From Kineococcus endophyticus (GTDB taxonomy: Bacteria; Actinomycetota; Actinomycetes; Actinomycetales; Kineococcaceae), in assembly GCF_040796495.1 (NCBI RefSeq), contig NZ_JBFNQN010000013.1, forward strand, positions 62,001 to 126,000: DNA of 64,000 nt. Direction: 5' to 3'. The position numbers and the translations under genes were made by a program. Shown piece after piece: positions 1 through 10,200 of this stretch. Position 1 is the stretch's first letter. Each line of letters opens with the position of its first letter. The notes beneath the pieces are model-generated. The model worked only from the letters and a program-made list of their open reading frames with translations, was not told where the DNA came from and searched no databases.

Positions 1-210
1 TTCGTCTTCCTGGCCCCCCCGAGCTGGGACGAACTGGTCCGCCGCCTCGTCGGCCGCGGCACCGAGACCGAGGAGGAGCGCGAGCGCCGGTTGGCGACCG
101 CGCGGGTCGAGCTGGCCGCCGAACCGGAGTTCGACGTGACCATCTACAACGACGACGTGCAGCGCGCCACGGACGAGCTCGTAAGATGGATGGGTCTGCC
201 GGTCAGCTGA
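1..210 (+). CDS. gmk: Guanylate kinase, C-terminal part
   Basis: The window opens inside this gene; 69 C-terminal residues are visible. The product phosphorylates GMP to GDP in the cytoplasm. The stretch [15 protein letters not shown] followed by RGTE is the characteristic guanylate kinase block around the lid region, and the end of the protein carries the [12 protein letters not shown] helix usual for the family's last 30 residues. It is followed 30 nt later by rpoZ, the standard actinobacterial order. The 5' part, including the P-loop, lies outside the window. Confidence 0.95.
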   Translation, partial: FVFLAPPSWDELVRRLVGRGTETEEERERRLATARVELAAEPEFDVTIYNDDVQRATDELVRWMGLPVS

Positions 211-240
211 CCGGCTCTTTCGACGCGAGGAGAACTGATC

Positions 241-504
241 GTGGCTGGAACCGTCGCGGCGCCCGAGGGCATCACCAACCCGCCCATCGACGACCTGCTG
301 ACGGTCGCCGACTCCAAGTACGCCCTGGTGATCTACGCGGCCAAGCGCGCGCGCCAGATCAACGCGTACTACTCCCAGCTGGGCGAGGGCCTGCTGGAGT
401 ACGTCGGCCCGCTGGTGGAGACCCACGTGCAGGAGAAGTCCCTGTCCGTGGCCATGCGTGAGATCAACGAGGGTCTGCTGACCTCGGAGCCCATCGAGCA
501 GTGA
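241..504 (+). CDS. rpoZ: RNA polymerase omega subunit
   Basis: Omega subunit, which assists assembly of the beta' subunit into RNA polymerase. The protein is 87 aa, normal for actinobacteria. It contains the conserved [18 protein letters not shown] helix that contacts beta' near residues 26-43. The GTG start at 241 has an AGGAG ribosome-binding site at 228-232, 8 nt upstream. The stop overlaps the coaBC start by 4 nt (GTGA), so the two are probably translationally coupled. gmk lies immediately upstream. Confidence 0.96.
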   Translation: MAGTVAAPEGITNPPIDDLLTVADSKYALVIYAAKRARQINAYYSQLGEGLLEYVGPLVETHVQEKSLSVAMREINEGLLTSEPIEQ

Positions 505-1790
505 GCGACACTCCCGCCCCCGGCACCCGGGCGCCCCGCGTGGTCCTGGGGGTCGCGGGCGGGATCGCCGCCTACAAGGCGGCGCTGCTCCTGCGGGAGC
601 TGAGCGAGACCGGGCACGACGTCACCGTCGTGCCCACCGCCGCCTCCGAGCGGTTCGTCGGGCGCGCGACGTGGGAGGCCCTGTCGGGCAAGCCCGTCGC
701 CACCGACGTCTGGAGCCACGCCGACCAGGTGCCGCACGTCCGGCTGGGCCGGCACGCCGACCTGGTCGTCGTCGCCCCTGCCACCGCGGACCTGCTGGCG
801 CGCGCCGCGCACGGCCTGGCCGACGACCTGCTGACGAACGTCCTGCTGACGGCGACGTGCCCCGTCCTGCTGGCCCCGGCGATGCACACGGAGATGTGGC
901 TCAACCCGGCGGTGCAGGCGAACGTCGCCCTGCTGCGCTCGCGCGGGGTCACCGTCCTCGACCCCGCCTCCGGCCGCCTCACGGGTGCCGACTCCGGTCC
1001 GGGGCGGCTGCCCGAACCGGCCGACATCGCCGCCGCGTGCCGCCGCCTCCTCGGATCGGGGTCCCGTCCCCGCGACCTGGCGGGCCGACGCGTCGTCGTC
1101 TCCGCCGGCGGCACCCGCGAACCGCTGGACCCCGTGCGCTTCCTCGGGAACCGGTCCTCGGGCCGGCAGGGCGTCGCGCTGGCCGCTGCGGCTGCCGCCC
1201 GCGGCGCGCACGTGACGCTCGTGACCGCCCACGTCGAGGGGCCCGCGCCCGCCGCGGTCGACGTCGTCTCGGTGCAGACCGCCGCGGAGCTGGCCGACGC
1301 CGTGCAGTCGCGGGCCGCCGCGTCCGACGTCGTCGTCATGGCCGCGGCGGTCGCCGACTTCCGGCCCTCGGCGCGGGCGAGCGCGAAGATCAAGAAGTCC
1401 GAGGACCCCTCCCGCGACCCCGTCGTCGTGCTCGAGCGCAACCCCGACGTCCTCGCCGGACTGGTCGCCGACCGGACGGGGGCGGCGCCCGTGCTCGTGG
1501 GCTTCGCCGCCGAGACGGGGGACGAGACCGGTTCCGTCCTCGACCACGGCCGCGCCAAGCTCGCCCGCAAGGGCTGCGACCTGCTCGTCCTCAACGAGGT
1601 CGGGGAGACCAAGGGGTTCGCGACGCCCACCAACGCCGTGACGATCCTGGGCCGCGACGGCAGCGAGCGCGAGGTCGCCGAGACCAGCAAGGACGTGGTG
1701 GCCGATGCGGTGTGGGACGCGGTCGTGCCTATGCTTCCTCCCGTCGTCCCGACACCCGATCCCGCCGCTGACCCTGCCTCTGGAGCCTGA
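501..1790 (+). CDS. coaBC: Bifunctional phosphopantothenoylcysteine decarboxylase / phosphopantothenate-cysteine ligase
   Basis: Two successive steps of coenzyme A synthesis in one 429-aa polypeptide. Residues about 12-185 form the flavin-binding CoaC domain, with the catalytic His in VPHVRL (H79) and the PAMHTEMW version of the PxMNxxMW motif. Residues about 194-415 form the CTP-dependent CoaB domain, recognisable by [14 protein letters not shown], the GNRSSGRQG loop and the KIKK lysine motif. The start is the GTG overlapping the rpoZ stop. metK begins directly after the stop codon, so rpoZ-coaBC-metK look like one operon. Confidence 0.96.
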   Translation: MSDTPAPGTRAPRVVLGVAGGIAAYKAALLLRELSETGHDVTVVPTAASERFVGRATWEALSGKPVATDVWSHADQVPHVRLGRHADLVVVAPATADLLARAAHGLADDLLTNVLLTATCPVLLAPAMHTEMWLNPAVQANVALLRSRGVTVLDPASGRLTGADSGPGRLPEPADIAAACRRLLGSGSRPRDLAGRRVVVSAGGTREPLDPVRFLGNRSSGRQGVALAAAAAARGAHVTLVTAHVEGPAPAAVDVVSVQTAAELADAVQSRAAASDVVVMAAAVADFRPSARASAKIKKSEDPSRDPVVVLERNPDVLAGLVADRTGAAPVLVGFAAETGDETGSVLDHGRAKLARKGCDLLVLNEVGETKGFATPTNAVTILGRDGSEREVAETSKDVVADAVWDAVVPMLPPVVPTPDPAADPASGA

Positions 1791-2990
1791 GTGACCACCC
1801 CCTTGCGCCTGTTCACCTCCGAATCGGTCACCGAGGGGCACCCGGACAAGATCTGCGACCAGATCTCCGACGGGATCCTCGACGCGCTGCTGGAGCAGGA
1901 CCCGCGCAGCCGCGTCGCGGTCGAGACGATGGTGACGACCGGGCTCGTGCACGTGGCCGGTGAGGTCACCACCGAGGCCTACGCCGACATCCCGACCATC
2001 GTGCGCCGGACGCTGCTCGACATCGGGTACGACTCCTCCGCCAAGGGCTTCGACGGCCGCACCTGCGGCGTCGAGGTGTCCATCGGCTCGCAGTCCCCGG
2101 ACATCGCGCAGGGCGTCGACGAGGCGTACGAGAACCGCGTCGGTGGCGGCGCCGACCCCCTCGACCTGCAGGGCGCCGGCGACCAGGGCCTCATGTTCGG
2201 CTACGCCTGCGACGACACCCCCGAGCTCATGCCGCTGCCGATCCACCTGGCCCACCGGCTGTCCCAGCGCCTGTCCGAGGTGCGCAAGAAGGGCGAGATT
2301 CCCTACCTGCGTCCCGACGGCAAGACCCAGGTCACCATCGGCTACGACGGCGACCGCGCGGTGCGCCTGGACACCGTCGTCCTGTCCACGCAGCACGAAC
2401 CCGACGTCGACCTCGTCAAGACGCTGACCCCGGACGTGCGCCGTTTCGTCATCGAGCCCGTGCTGGAGGGGCTCGACCTCGACACCTCCGACATCCGGCT
2501 GCTCGTGAACCCCACCGGTCGCTTCGAGATCGGCGGCCCGATGGGCGACGCGGGCCTGACCGGCCGCAAGATCATCGTCGACACCTACGGCGGGATGTCC
2601 CGCCACGGCGGTGGCGCGTTCTCCGGCAAGGACCCCTCGAAGGTCGACCGGTCCGCCGCGTACGCCATGCGCTGGGTCGCCAAGAACGTCGTCGCCGCGG
2701 GCCTGGCCACGCGGTGCGAGGTGCAGGTCGCGTACGCGATCGGCAAGGCGCAGCCCGTGGGCCTGTACGTCGAGACGTTCGGCACCGAGAAGGTCGCCCG
2801 CGGCCGTATCGAGGCCGCGATCCGCGACGTCTTCGACCTGCGCCCGGCCGCGATCGTCCGCGACCTGCAGCTCCTGCAGCCGATCTACGCCCCGACCGCC
2901 GCCTACGGCCACTTCGGCCGCGAGCTGCCCGGCTTCAGCTGGGAGCGCACCGACCGCGTCGACGCGCTGCGCGCCGCGACGGGGAGCTGA
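1791..2990 (+). CDS. metK: S-adenosylmethionine synthetase
   Basis: Makes S-adenosylmethionine from methionine and ATP. The protein is 399 aa, family-typical. N-terminal [18 protein letters not shown] (H17, D19) carries the ATP/Mg residues. [19 protein letters not shown] near residue 275 is the glycine-rich phosphate loop that closes over ATP, and the [16 protein letters not shown] signature precedes it. The GTG start directly abuts the coaBC stop. No riboswitch fits here because there is no intergenic space. Confidence 0.97.
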   Translation: MTTPLRLFTSESVTEGHPDKICDQISDGILDALLEQDPRSRVAVETMVTTGLVHVAGEVTTEAYADIPTIVRRTLLDIGYDSSAKGFDGRTCGVEVSIGSQSPDIAQGVDEAYENRVGGGADPLDLQGAGDQGLMFGYACDDTPELMPLPIHLAHRLSQRLSEVRKKGEIPYLRPDGKTQVTIGYDGDRAVRLDTVVLSTQHEPDVDLVKTLTPDVRRFVIEPVLEGLDLDTSDIRLLVNPTGRFEIGGPMGDAGLTGRKIIVDTYGGMSRHGGGAFSGKDPSKVDRSAAYAMRWVAKNVVAAGLATRCEVQVAYAIGKAQPVGLYVETFGTEKVARGRIEAAIRDVFDLRPAAIVRDLQLLQPIYAPTAAYGHFGRELPGFSWERTDRVDALRAATGS

Positions 2991-5056
2991 GCACCGAGGG
3001 GGAGGCCCAGCCCGCGCTCGACGGGCTGGGCCCGCAGGCCGCGACGGCGCCTCTGAAGGCTCGCCCGAAGAAGGCGCGGCGGACGAAGGCGCCCGAGGAC
3101 GTCACGACGACCGACCCGGTCGCCCGCGTCCTCGTCAGCTCCGCCCTGCCGCACCTGGACCGGCCGTTCGACTACCTCGTCCCGGCCTCGATGGAGCACA
3201 CCGCCGAGCCGGGCCGGCTCGTGCGCGTGCCCTTCGCCGGCACCGACGCCGAGGGCTACGTCCTCGAGCGGCTGGCAAGCACCGACCACACCGGCCGGAT
3301 GGCCCGCCTGCGCCGCGTCGTCTCCGGGGTGCCGGTCCTGTCCGGCGCGACGCTGGAGCTGTGCCGGCGGGTCGCGGCGGAGTACGGCGGGACGCTGTCC
3401 GACGTCGTGCGCCTCGCGGTCCCCGGCCGGCACGCGGGTGCGGAGGAGAAGGTGCTCGGCGCCGACCCCGTCCGCCACGACCCGGTCGCGCTGGGCCCGG
3501 ACCTGCTCGGCTGGGAGCGGCACCAGGCCGGCCCGGCGTTCCTCGCCCACGTCCGCGACGGGCACTCGCCGCGGGCCGTGGCGACCTTCGCCCCCGGCAG
3601 CGACCCGTTCGCCCTGCTCGCGCTCGCCGCCCGCGCCGCGCTGGCGTCGGGCCGCACGGCGCTGCTCGTCGTCCCCGACCACCGCGACCTCGACCGGCTC
3701 GGGGCGGCCCTGGACCGCGTCGTCCCCGAGGGGCACGTCCGCCTGGAGGCCGACCTCGGCCCCGCGGCCCGCTACCGCTCGTTCCTCGAGGCGCTGACGG
3801 GCCGGGCGCGTGTCGTCGCGGGCACCCGCGCCGCCGTCTTCGCGCCGTTGCCGAACCTCGGGCTCGTCGCGGTCCTGGAGGACGGCGACGACTCCCACGC
3901 CGAACAGCGCGCGCCGTACCCGCACGTCCGCGAGGTCGCGGTCCTGCGTGCCGAGCAGGCCGGCGCCGCGGCCCTGTTCGCCGGGTGGACGCGCACGGCG
4001 GAGACGCAGCTGCTGCTGGAGTCCGGCTGGGCCCGGCCCGTCCTCGCCACGCGCGACACCGTCCGCGCGACCGCGCCGCGCATCGCGATCGCCGGCACGT
4101 CGGGCCCCGACGCCCAGGACCCGCTGGCCGCCGCGGCCCGCCTGCCCAGCGACGGCTGGCGCGTCCTGCGCGACGCCGTCCGCCGCGGACCCGTCCTGGT
4201 CCAGGTGCCGCGCACGGGGTACGTGCCGACGCTCGCCTGCCAGACCTGCCGCGAGCCCGCCCGGTGCACGTCCTGCCACGGACCGTTGGCCGTCCCCGAC
4301 GCGGGTGAGCGCGCCGCGTGCCGCTGGTGCGGCCGGCCCGCCACCGACTGGACGTGCGGGCACTGCGGCGACGGCCGGTTCCGCGCCGTCGTCACCGGGG
4401 CCCGGCGGACCGCCGAGGAACTCGGCCGCGCGTTCCCCGGCGTCGACGTCCGCACCTCTGGCGGGTCGCACGTCCTGGACGTCGTCCCCGGTGGGCCCTC
4501 CCTGGTCATCGCCACGCCTGGCGCCGAACCCGTTGCGCCGCAGGGGTACGCGGCGGCCCTGCTGCTCGACGGCTGGGCGCTGCTGGCGCGGCCGGACCTG
4601 CGTGCGGCCGAGGAGGCGTACCGCCGCTGGACCGCGGCCGCGGCGCTCGTGCAGCCTGCGTCCAGCGGGGGAGCGGTCGTGCTGGTCGCCGACCCGCAGG
4701 CCGCCCCGGCCCAGGCCCTCGTGCGGTGGGACCCGGCCGGGTTCGCCGAGCGGGAGCTGGCCCAGCGCCGGGAGCTCGACCTCCCCCCGGCCGCGCGGTT
4801 CGCCGGTCTCATCGGCCCCGCGGCCGACGTCGAGGAGTTCGTCGCCGCCCTGCCGGAACTGCCCGGGGTGCGGGTGCTCGGGCCGCTGCCGGTGCCGGAC
4901 CGGCCCGGGCAGGCGCCCGCCGTCCGCAGCGTGGTGCGCGTCCCGCGCGAGCACTCGGCCGAGCTGGCGACCGCCGTGAAGACCGTCACGGCAGGCCGCA
5001 GCGTGCGCAAGCTGCCGCTCGTACGGGTGCGGGTCGACCCGCTGCAGATCGGTTGA
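2987..5056 (+). CDS. priA: Primosomal protein N' (PriA), helicase-degenerate actinobacterial form
   Basis: Replication-restart protein, about 689 aa. The N-terminal 3'-DNA-binding domain is seen as [13 protein letters not shown]. The paired zinc-binding cysteines [13 protein letters not shown] and CRWCGRP...CGHCG are intact. The Walker A GxGKT loop is absent: the region reads [15 protein letters not shown] is replaced by EDGDD, so ATP-driven unwinding is unlikely; this loss is known from other actinobacterial PriA proteins. No ATG, GTG or TTG lies between the metK stop and the conserved domain. CTG at 2987, overlapping the metK stop as CTGA, is the best start candidate but is inferred. Confidence 0.85.
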   Translation: MSTEGEAQPALDGLGPQAATAPLKARPKKARRTKAPEDVTTTDPVARVLVSSALPHLDRPFDYLVPASMEHTAEPGRLVRVPFAGTDAEGYVLERLASTDHTGRMARLRRVVSGVPVLSGATLELCRRVAAEYGGTLSDVVRLAVPGRHAGAEEKVLGADPVRHDPVALGPDLLGWERHQAGPAFLAHVRDGHSPRAVATFAPGSDPFALLALAARAALASGRTALLVVPDHRDLDRLGAALDRVVPEGHVRLEADLGPAARYRSFLEALTGRARVVAGTRAAVFAPLPNLGLVAVLEDGDDSHAEQRAPYPHVREVAVLRAEQAGAAALFAGWTRTAETQLLLESGWARPVLATRDTVRATAPRIAIAGTSGPDAQDPLAAAARLPSDGWRVLRDAVRRGPVLVQVPRTGYVPTLACQTCREPARCTSCHGPLAVPDAGERAACRWCGRPATDWTCGHCGDGRFRAVVTGARRTAEELGRAFPGVDVRTSGGSHVLDVVPGGPSLVIATPGAEPVAPQGYAAALLLDGWALLARPDLRAAEEAYRRWTAAAALVQPASSGGAVVLVADPQAAPAQALVRWDPAGFAERELAQRRELDLPPAARFAGLIGPAADVEEFVAALPELPGVRVLGPLPVPDRPGQAPAVRSVVRVPREHSAELATAVKTVTAGRSVRKLPLVRVRVDPLQIG

Positions 5057-5093
5057 GGGCGCGCGGTCGGGAGGCCGGGTGGAGGCTGGCGGC

Positions 5094-6104
5094 GTGGAGT
5101 TCCGACACCTCGGCCGTTCCGGCCTGAAGATCAGCGAGATCACCTACGGCAACTGGCTGACCCACGGGTCCCAGGTGGAGAACGAGGCGGCGGTGGCGTG
5201 CGTGCACGCGGCCCTGGACGCCGGCATCTCGACCTTCGACACCGCCGACGTCTACGCCAACACCGCCGCCGAGACCGTCCTGGGGGAGGCGCTCAAGGGG
5301 CAGCGCCGGGAGTCCCTGGAGATCCTCACCAAGGTCTTCGGCCCGATCGGTCCCAAGGGGCACAACGACACCGGACTGTCCCGCAAGCACGTCCTCGAGG
5401 CGTGCGAGGGGTCGCTGCGCCGGCTCGGCACCGACCACATCGACCTCTACCAGGCGCACCGCTACGACTACGCGACGCCGCTGGAGGAGACGATGCAGGC
5501 CTTCGCCGACCTCGTGCGGCAGGGCAAGGTGCTCTACGTCGGCGTCAGCGAGTGGACCGCCGAGCAGTTGCGCGCGGGCGCCGAGCTCGCCAGGGACCTC
5601 GGGTTCTCGCTCATCTCCAACCAGCCGCAGTACTCGATGCTGTGGCGCGTCATCGAGGGTGAGGTCGTCCCCACCTCGCAGGAGCTGGGCATCAGCCAGG
5701 TCGTGTGGTCGCCCATCGCCCAGGGCGTCCTCACCGGAAAGTACGTCCCGGGTGGTGAGCTGCCCGCCGGGTCGCGCGCCACGGACGACAAGGGCGGCGC
5801 GAACATGATCAAGCGCTGGATGCGCGACGACGTCCTGTCCCGCGTCCAGGAGCTGAAGCCCGTCGCCTCGGACCTGAACCTGTCGATGGCCCAGCTCGCC
5901 GTCGCCTGGGTGCTGCAGAACGAGAACGTCGCGACCGCGATCATCGGCGCCTCCCGGCCCGAGCAGGTCCACGACAACGCTGCCGCCGCGGGGGTGACGA
6001 TCCCGGCCGACGCCCTCGCGCGCATCGACGCCGTCCTCGGCGACGTCGTGGAGCGCGACCCGGCGAAGACGCACGAGTCGTCCCCGAAGCAGCGCGAGGT
6101 CTGA
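5094..6104 (+). CDS. Aldo/keto reductase (KCNAB/YghZ-like)
   Basis: NAD(P)H-dependent carbonyl reductase with the TIM-barrel AKR fold, 336 aa. The catalytic tetrad is visible: Asp in FDTADVY, the Tyr of the same motif, Lys in LTKVFG and His in YQAHRYD. The C-terminal GASRPEQVHDNA is the cofactor-binding segment. GTG 5094 was chosen because GGAGG (5081-5085) sits 8 nt upstream; an in-frame GTG at 5079 would add five residues. It is most similar in motif pattern to the voltage-gated potassium channel beta-subunit group. The substrate is unknown. It stands alone between priA and a convergent gene. Confidence 0.9.
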   Translation: MEFRHLGRSGLKISEITYGNWLTHGSQVENEAAVACVHAALDAGISTFDTADVYANTAAETVLGEALKGQRRESLEILTKVFGPIGPKGHNDTGLSRKHVLEACEGSLRRLGTDHIDLYQAHRYDYATPLEETMQAFADLVRQGKVLYVGVSEWTAEQLRAGAELARDLGFSLISNQPQYSMLWRVIEGEVVPTSQELGISQVVWSPIAQGVLTGKYVPGGELPAGSRATDDKGGANMIKRWMRDDVLSRVQELKPVASDLNLSMAQLAVAWVLQNENVATAIIGASRPEQVHDNAAAAGVTIPADALARIDAVLGDVVERDPAKTHESSPKQREV

Positions 6105-6108
6105 GGTT

Positions 6109-6144
6109 CCCGCGCCCGAGCCGTGGTCAGGGTTCGGGTGCGGG
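6109..6144. terminator. Bidirectional hairpin between convergent genes
   Basis: An 11-bp stem (arms 6109-6119 and 6134-6144, one G-U pair) with a 14-nt loop sits just after the aldo/keto reductase stop and before the 3' end of the opposing membrane-protein gene. No U-tract is present. Confidence 0.6.
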
Positions 6145-6165
6145 GTCACCCCGTGCCGGGGTGGG

Positions 6166-6462
6166 TCAGGACTCCCCGACGGGTCGCTGGACGGCCCGGA
6201 ACTCCCGGGTCTCCCACGGGGCCATCGACGGGGTGACGCGCGCCGGCGGCACGCGGGCGGGGACGGGCTGCGCGAGCCCCTGGGACGGCACCGCGCGGGT
6301 CCGCGTGCGCCGGGCCGCCACCTCCAGCACGGTCGCGAGCACCGCCACGACCATGAACACCCACCCGACGGCGGTCAGGTCGATCGCCGCGACGTCGACG
6401 TGGACGGCGAAGGCCAGGACGGCGCCGACGGTGAACAGGAAGCTGTGGTTCGTGAGGTGCAC
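6166..6462 (-). CDS. Small two-helix membrane protein (DUF6458-like)
   Basis: A 98-aa protein with two predicted membrane segments (about residues 8-22 and 28-46) and a basic, proline-rich cytoplasmic tail. The N-terminal FLFTVGAVLAFAVHV followed by DLTAVGWVFMVV is the pattern I associate with the small actinobacterial DUF6458 family. Function is unknown. It is convergent with the aldo/keto reductase and divergent from def. Confidence 0.7.
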   Translation of the reverse strand: MHLTNHSFLFTVGAVLAFAVHVDVAAIDLTAVGWVFMVVAVLATVLEVAARRTRTRAVPSQGLAQPVPARVPPARVTPSMAPWETREFRAVQRPVGES

Positions 6463-6634
6463 GGCCCGAGCCTCCGGCCCGGCGAGCAGTTCCGGGACCC
6501 GGCGTCACCCGCGCGCCCGAGCCGGGTCGCCCGGGCAGGCCAGCGCCGGGACCGAGGGCGACGCGACCTCCACGCCCCGTGACCGCCCCACCCCAGGTGC
6601 GACGACGTCGACGGAGGCGGTGGGCCCGCGGACG

Positions 6635-6640
6635 TAGGAT
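6635..6640 (+). promoter_or_regulatory. Candidate -10 box of the def-fmt-rsmB operon
   Basis: TAGGAT matches the actinobacterial TANNNT -10 element. Transcription would begin near 6647, giving an untranslated leader of about 30 nt that contains the GGGAG ribosome-binding site of def. Confidence 0.5.
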
Positions 6641-6676
6641 CGAGGGCGCACACCGCACGTCGATCCAGGGAGCTCC

Positions 6677-7222
6677 GTGGCGATCCAGCCGATCCGACTC
6701 TTCGGGGACCCGGTCCTGCGCCAGCGCGCGGCCGAGGTCACCACCTTCGACAAGGAGCTGCGTCAGCTCGTCAAGGACCTCGAGGAGACGATGCTCGCCG
6801 CCCCCGGTGCCGGGCTGGCCGCGCCGCAGCTCGGGGTGTCGCTGCGCGTGTTCACCTACCACGCCGACGGTGAGCTCGGGCACCTCGTGAACCCCGTCCT
6901 GGACCTGTCCGAGGAGTGCCAGGAGGGCGACGAGGGCTGCCTGTCGTTCCCGGGGATCGTCGCCGACACCAAGCGCTCGCTGCACGTCGTGGCCAAGGGC
7001 TTCGACATGCACGGCGAGCCCCTCACCATCACCGGGTCGGAGTTCAAGGCCCGCGCCATCCAGCACGAGACCGACCACCTCGACGGCGTCCTGTTCATCG
7101 ACCGCCTCGACAAGGCCCAGCGCAAGCTCGCGCTCAAGGCCGTCCGCGAGGCCGAGTGGATGGGCCTGGAGACGCCGCAGGTCAAGGTGTCCCCGCACGC
7201 GACCTTCGGACAGGCGAGGTAG
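6677..7222 (+). CDS. def: Peptide deformylase
   Basis: Metal-dependent removal of the formyl group from nascent N-terminal methionine. 181 aa. All three family motifs are present: [10 protein letters not shown] (motif 1), EGCLSFPG with the metal-ligand Cys (motif 2) and QHETDHLDG with HExxH (motif 3). The start is GTG with GGGAG close upstream. The TAG stop overlaps the fmt GTG by one base, so deformylase and formyltransferase are coupled. Confidence 0.96.
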   Translation: MAIQPIRLFGDPVLRQRAAEVTTFDKELRQLVKDLEETMLAAPGAGLAAPQLGVSLRVFTYHADGELGHLVNPVLDLSEECQEGDEGCLSFPGIVADTKRSLHVVAKGFDMHGEPLTITGSEFKARAIQHETDHLDGVLFIDRLDKAQRKLALKAVREAEWMGLETPQVKVSPHATFGQAR

Positions 7223-8142
7223 TGCGCCTCGTCGTCGCCGGAACCCCCGACGTCGCGCTCGCCTCCCTCGACGCCCTGCTCGCCAGCCGGCACGAGGTCG
7301 TCGCCGTCCTCACCCGCCCCGACGCCGCCGCCGGCCGCGGCCGCAAGCAGGCGGCCTCGCCCGTCGCCCAGCGCGCCCGCGAGGTGGGACTGCCCGTCCT
7401 GCAACCGGTCCGCCCGCGCGGGGCGGAGTTCCTCGACGAGCTGCGGTCCTACGCACCGGACGCGTGCCCCGTCGTCGCCTACGGGGCCCTGGTCCCCGCC
7501 GAGGCGCTCGCCGTCCCGCGGCTGGGGTGGCTGAACCTGCACTTCTCGCTGCTGCCCGCGTGGCGCGGGGCGGCTCCCGTCCAGCGCGCCCTGATGGCCG
7601 GCGACGAGGTCACCGGCGCCTGCGTGTTCCAGCTCGAGGAGGGCCTGGACACCGGACCGGTGTACGCCTCGCTGCGCGAACCCGTCGGCGGCACCGACAC
7701 CGCGGGCGACCTGCTCGGCCGGCTCGCCGTGTCCGGCGCGCAGCTGCTGGTGGACGTCCTCGACGCCCTCGAGGACGGCACGGCCGTGGCGACGCCGCAG
7801 GAGGGCGAGGCGACCCTGGCGCCGAAGATCGGCGTCGAGGAGGCCCGGGTCGACTGGAGTGCGGGTGCCGCCGAGGTCGACCGGCGCGTGCGCGGCTGCA
7901 CCCCCGACCCGGGCGCCTGGACGACGTTCCGCGGCGAGCGGGTCAAGCTCGGTCCGGTCGTCCCGGAGGTGAGCACCGACCTCGCCCCGGGCGCGGTCGC
8001 GGTCGAGAAGAAGCGTGTCCTCGTCGGTACCGGTGGCGGCGCGGTCGCGCTGGGCACCGTGCAGGCCGCGGGGAAGAAGGCGATGAGCGCGACCGACTGG
8101 GCGCGCGGGACCCGGCCCGCGCCGGGGGAGGAGTTCGCGTGA
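7222..8142 (+). CDS. fmt: Methionyl-tRNA formyltransferase
   Basis: Formylates initiator Met-tRNA using 10-formyl-tetrahydrofolate. 306 aa. The N-terminal Rossmann-type domain starts [13 protein letters not shown], and the hallmark [13 protein letters not shown] segment near residue 110 holds the folate-site residues. The C-terminal OB-like domain follows residue 205. The GTG start overlaps the def stop by one base and its own stop overlaps rsmB by four bases. Confidence 0.96.
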   Translation: MRLVVAGTPDVALASLDALLASRHEVVAVLTRPDAAAGRGRKQAASPVAQRAREVGLPVLQPVRPRGAEFLDELRSYAPDACPVVAYGALVPAEALAVPRLGWLNLHFSLLPAWRGAAPVQRALMAGDEVTGACVFQLEEGLDTGPVYASLREPVGGTDTAGDLLGRLAVSGAQLLVDVLDALEDGTAVATPQEGEATLAPKIGVEEARVDWSAGAAEVDRRVRGCTPDPGAWTTFRGERVKLGPVVPEVSTDLAPGAVAVEKKRVLVGTGGGAVALGTVQAAGKKAMSATDWARGTRPAPGEEFA

Positions 8143-9602
8143 CCGGTCCGTCCGTCCCCGGGGTGCGCACCCCCCGCACCGGTGTGAAGCAGGACCGCTT
8201 CACCCGCGTCGACCCCGCCCGCGGGGTGGCGTTCGAGGTACTGCGCGCGGTCGCCACTCAGGACTCCTACGCCAACCTGGTCTTGCCGAAGCTGTTGCGC
8301 GACAGGCGCTTGGGTGGGCGTGACGCGGCCTTCGCGACCGAGCTGGCCTACGGCGTCCTGCGCGGTCGCGGCACGTACGACGCGCTGCTCGCCACGCTCG
8401 TGGACCGGCCGCTGGCCGACCTCGACGACGGCGTGCTCGACGTCCTGCGGATGGGGCTGCACCAGCTGCTCGCGATGCGGGTGCCCGACCACGCGGCCGT
8501 CGCGACGTCGGTGGCCGTCGCGCGCACGCACATCGGTGGCGGGCCGTCCGGGCTCGTCAACGCCGTGCTGCGCAAGGCGTCGGGTCGCGACCTCGCGCAG
8601 TGGGCCGCCGAGGTCGCCCCCGGCGACACCGACGACGACCTCGCCGTCCGGTACTCCCACCCGCAGTGGGTGGTCCGCAGCCTGCGGGAGGCTCTGCGCG
8701 CGCACGGCCACGACCCCGCCGAGCTCGTCGACCTGCTCGTCGCGGACAACACCCCCGCCCAGGTGGCGCTCGCCGCCCTGCCCGGCCTCAGCACCGTCGA
8801 CGATCTCGTCGGTCGCGACGCGCACGTCGAGGTGGGGACGGGCCGCTGGTCCCCGGCCGCGGCGCACGTCGTGCACGGCGACCCCGGGCGGCTCGCCGCG
8901 GTCCGCGCCGGTCGCGCCCGTGTCCAGGACGAGGGGTCGCAGATCGTCGCGCTGCTGCGCGCCGCCGCCGAGGTGGAGGGCCGTGACGAGCGGTGGTTGG
9001 ACCTGTGCGCCGGCCCCGGGGGCAAGGCGGCGCTGCTCGCCGCCACCGCCGCCGGTCGCGGGGCCGCGTTGACGGCCGTCGAGGTCGCCCCGCACCGGGC
9101 CGACCTCGTCCGGCAGGCGCTGGCCCCCGTCGAGGCCGTCGCGGCGGGGACCGTCGAGGTCCGCGTCGGGGACGGGCGCGAGGTCGGCGACGCCGAACCC
9201 GGCGCCTACGACCGCGTGCTCGTCGACGCCCCGTGCACCGGCCTCGGCGCCCTGCGCCGGCGGCCGGAGGCCCGGTGGCGCCGCACCCCCGCCGACCTCG
9301 GCAGCCTGGCGCCCCTGCAGCGCGAGCTGCTCGGCTCGGCGCTCGACGCCGTCCGTCCCGGCGGGGTCGTGGCCTACGCCACGTGCTCGCCCGTGCTGTC
9401 CGAGACGCGTCTCGTCGTCGACGACGCGGTGAAGGCCGCCGCCAAGCGCGGGGTCGTGGCCGAGCGGATCGACACCCCTGCCGTCCTCGAGCGCGTGGTC
9501 CCGGGGTTGCCGGCCGCGGCCGCGGGGCTCGGGGTGCAGCTGTGGCCGCACACGCACGGCACCGATGCGATGCACGTGGCCCTGGTGCGCCGGACCTCCT
9601 GA
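8139..9602 (+). CDS. rsmB: 16S rRNA m5C967 methyltransferase RsmB
   Basis: SAM-dependent rRNA cytosine-5 methyltransferase, 487 aa. An N-terminal NusB-like RNA-binding domain covers about residues 25-170. The catalytic NOL1/NOP2/Sun domain shows the SAM motif [13 protein letters not shown], the [16 protein letters not shown] segment with one catalytic Cys, and [11 protein letters not shown] with the second. The start is GTG overlapping the fmt stop (GTGA). The def-fmt-rsmB order is widely conserved in actinobacteria. Confidence 0.94.
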   Translation: MTGPSVPGVRTPRTGVKQDRFTRVDPARGVAFEVLRAVATQDSYANLVLPKLLRDRRLGGRDAAFATELAYGVLRGRGTYDALLATLVDRPLADLDDGVLDVLRMGLHQLLAMRVPDHAAVATSVAVARTHIGGGPSGLVNAVLRKASGRDLAQWAAEVAPGDTDDDLAVRYSHPQWVVRSLREALRAHGHDPAELVDLLVADNTPAQVALAALPGLSTVDDLVGRDAHVEVGTGRWSPAAAHVVHGDPGRLAAVRAGRARVQDEGSQIVALLRAAAEVEGRDERWLDLCAGPGGKAALLAATAAGRGAALTAVEVAPHRADLVRQALAPVEAVAAGTVEVRVGDGREVGDAEPGAYDRVLVDAPCTGLGALRRRPEARWRRTPADLGSLAPLQRELLGSALDAVRPGGVVAYATCSPVLSETRLVVDDAVKAAAKRGVVAERIDTPAVLERVVPGLPAAAAGLGVQLWPHTHGTDAMHVALVRRTS

Positions 9603-9627
9603 GGGGCGCCCGGCCCAGCGTGTGCTC

Positions 9628-10176
9628 GTGACCGGGTTCGCCCTGCCCGTCGACGACGACCTCGACCTCGTCCTGCGCGAGGAGTGGACCGTCGCACCCC
9701 TGCACGCGGTAGTGGTGGCGAACCTGGGCCACCTGCGCCGCTGGGAGGCGTGGGCGCAGGGGGAGCAGACGCTCGAGGGGGCGGCCGCCTGCGCCCGGTA
9801 CTCGCTGGGGGAGTGGGCCGCCGGTCGCGCCGTCCCGGCGGCGCTGCGGTACCGCGGCGACGTGGTCGGCGCCGTCGGCGCCCGCATCGACACCTACGCC
9901 GGGTCGGCCGACCTGGGCTACTGGATCGACGCCGCCCACCAGGGAGGGGGTTCGTGACCCGGGCCGTGGCCGCGCTCGTCCGGCACCTGCACGAGGACCG
10001 CGGCCTGGTCCGGGTGGAGATCCGCACCGCGGTCGGCGTCGCGCGCAGCCGGGCCGTCGCCGAGCGCCTCGGGTTCGTCCTCGAGGGGGTGCTGCGGGCC
10101 GGCCACGCCGATCCCGACGGGCCGGGAGGACCTCTGCCTGTACGGCCACGTCGCGGCGGACGCGGCGACCCCGTGA
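9628..10176 (+). pseudogene. RimJ-type GNAT N-acetyltransferase with two compensating frameshifts
   Basis: The first part (VDDDLDLVLREEWTV to GYWIDAAHQG) is a clear GNAT of the ribosomal-protein-alanine acetyltransferase type, but it hits TGA at 9955. The expected continuation (FVTRAVAALVRHLHEDRGLVRVEIR, then AERLGFVLEGVLR) is in another frame. After about 10120 the original frame resumes with REDLCLYGHVAAD and a proper stop at 10174. The first shift lies in the G-rich run 9943-9950 (one base missing), the second near 10119-10125 (one base extra). Either a recent pseudogene or two sequencing errors in G/C runs. Starts at GTG 9622 or 9628. Confidence 0.75.
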
Positions 10177-10187
10177 CGGGTCCCCGG

Positions 10188-10193
10188 TAGCGT
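10188..10193 (+). promoter_or_regulatory. -10 box, leaderless transcript of the PEP-mutase-like gene
   Basis: TAGCGT (TANNNT) ends 7 nt before the GTG at 10201, as expected for a leaderless mRNA. Confidence 0.45.
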
Positions 10194-10200
10194 GGGCGCC

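Noticed and set aside
1750-1800. SAM-responsive riboswitch for metK
   Set aside because: coaBC and metK are contiguous with no intergenic bases, and no SAM aptamer consensus is visible.
369-2912. 847-aa open frame on the minus strand across rpoZ, coaBC and metK
   Set aside because: It runs antisense to three certain genes and its translation is Arg/Gly/Val/Asp-biased without motifs, as expected for an opposite-strand frame in very GC-rich DNA.
5079-5093. Earlier GTG start for the aldo/keto reductase
   Set aside because: GTG 5094 has a properly spaced GGAGG and matches the family N-terminus; the upstream five residues are not conserved-looking.
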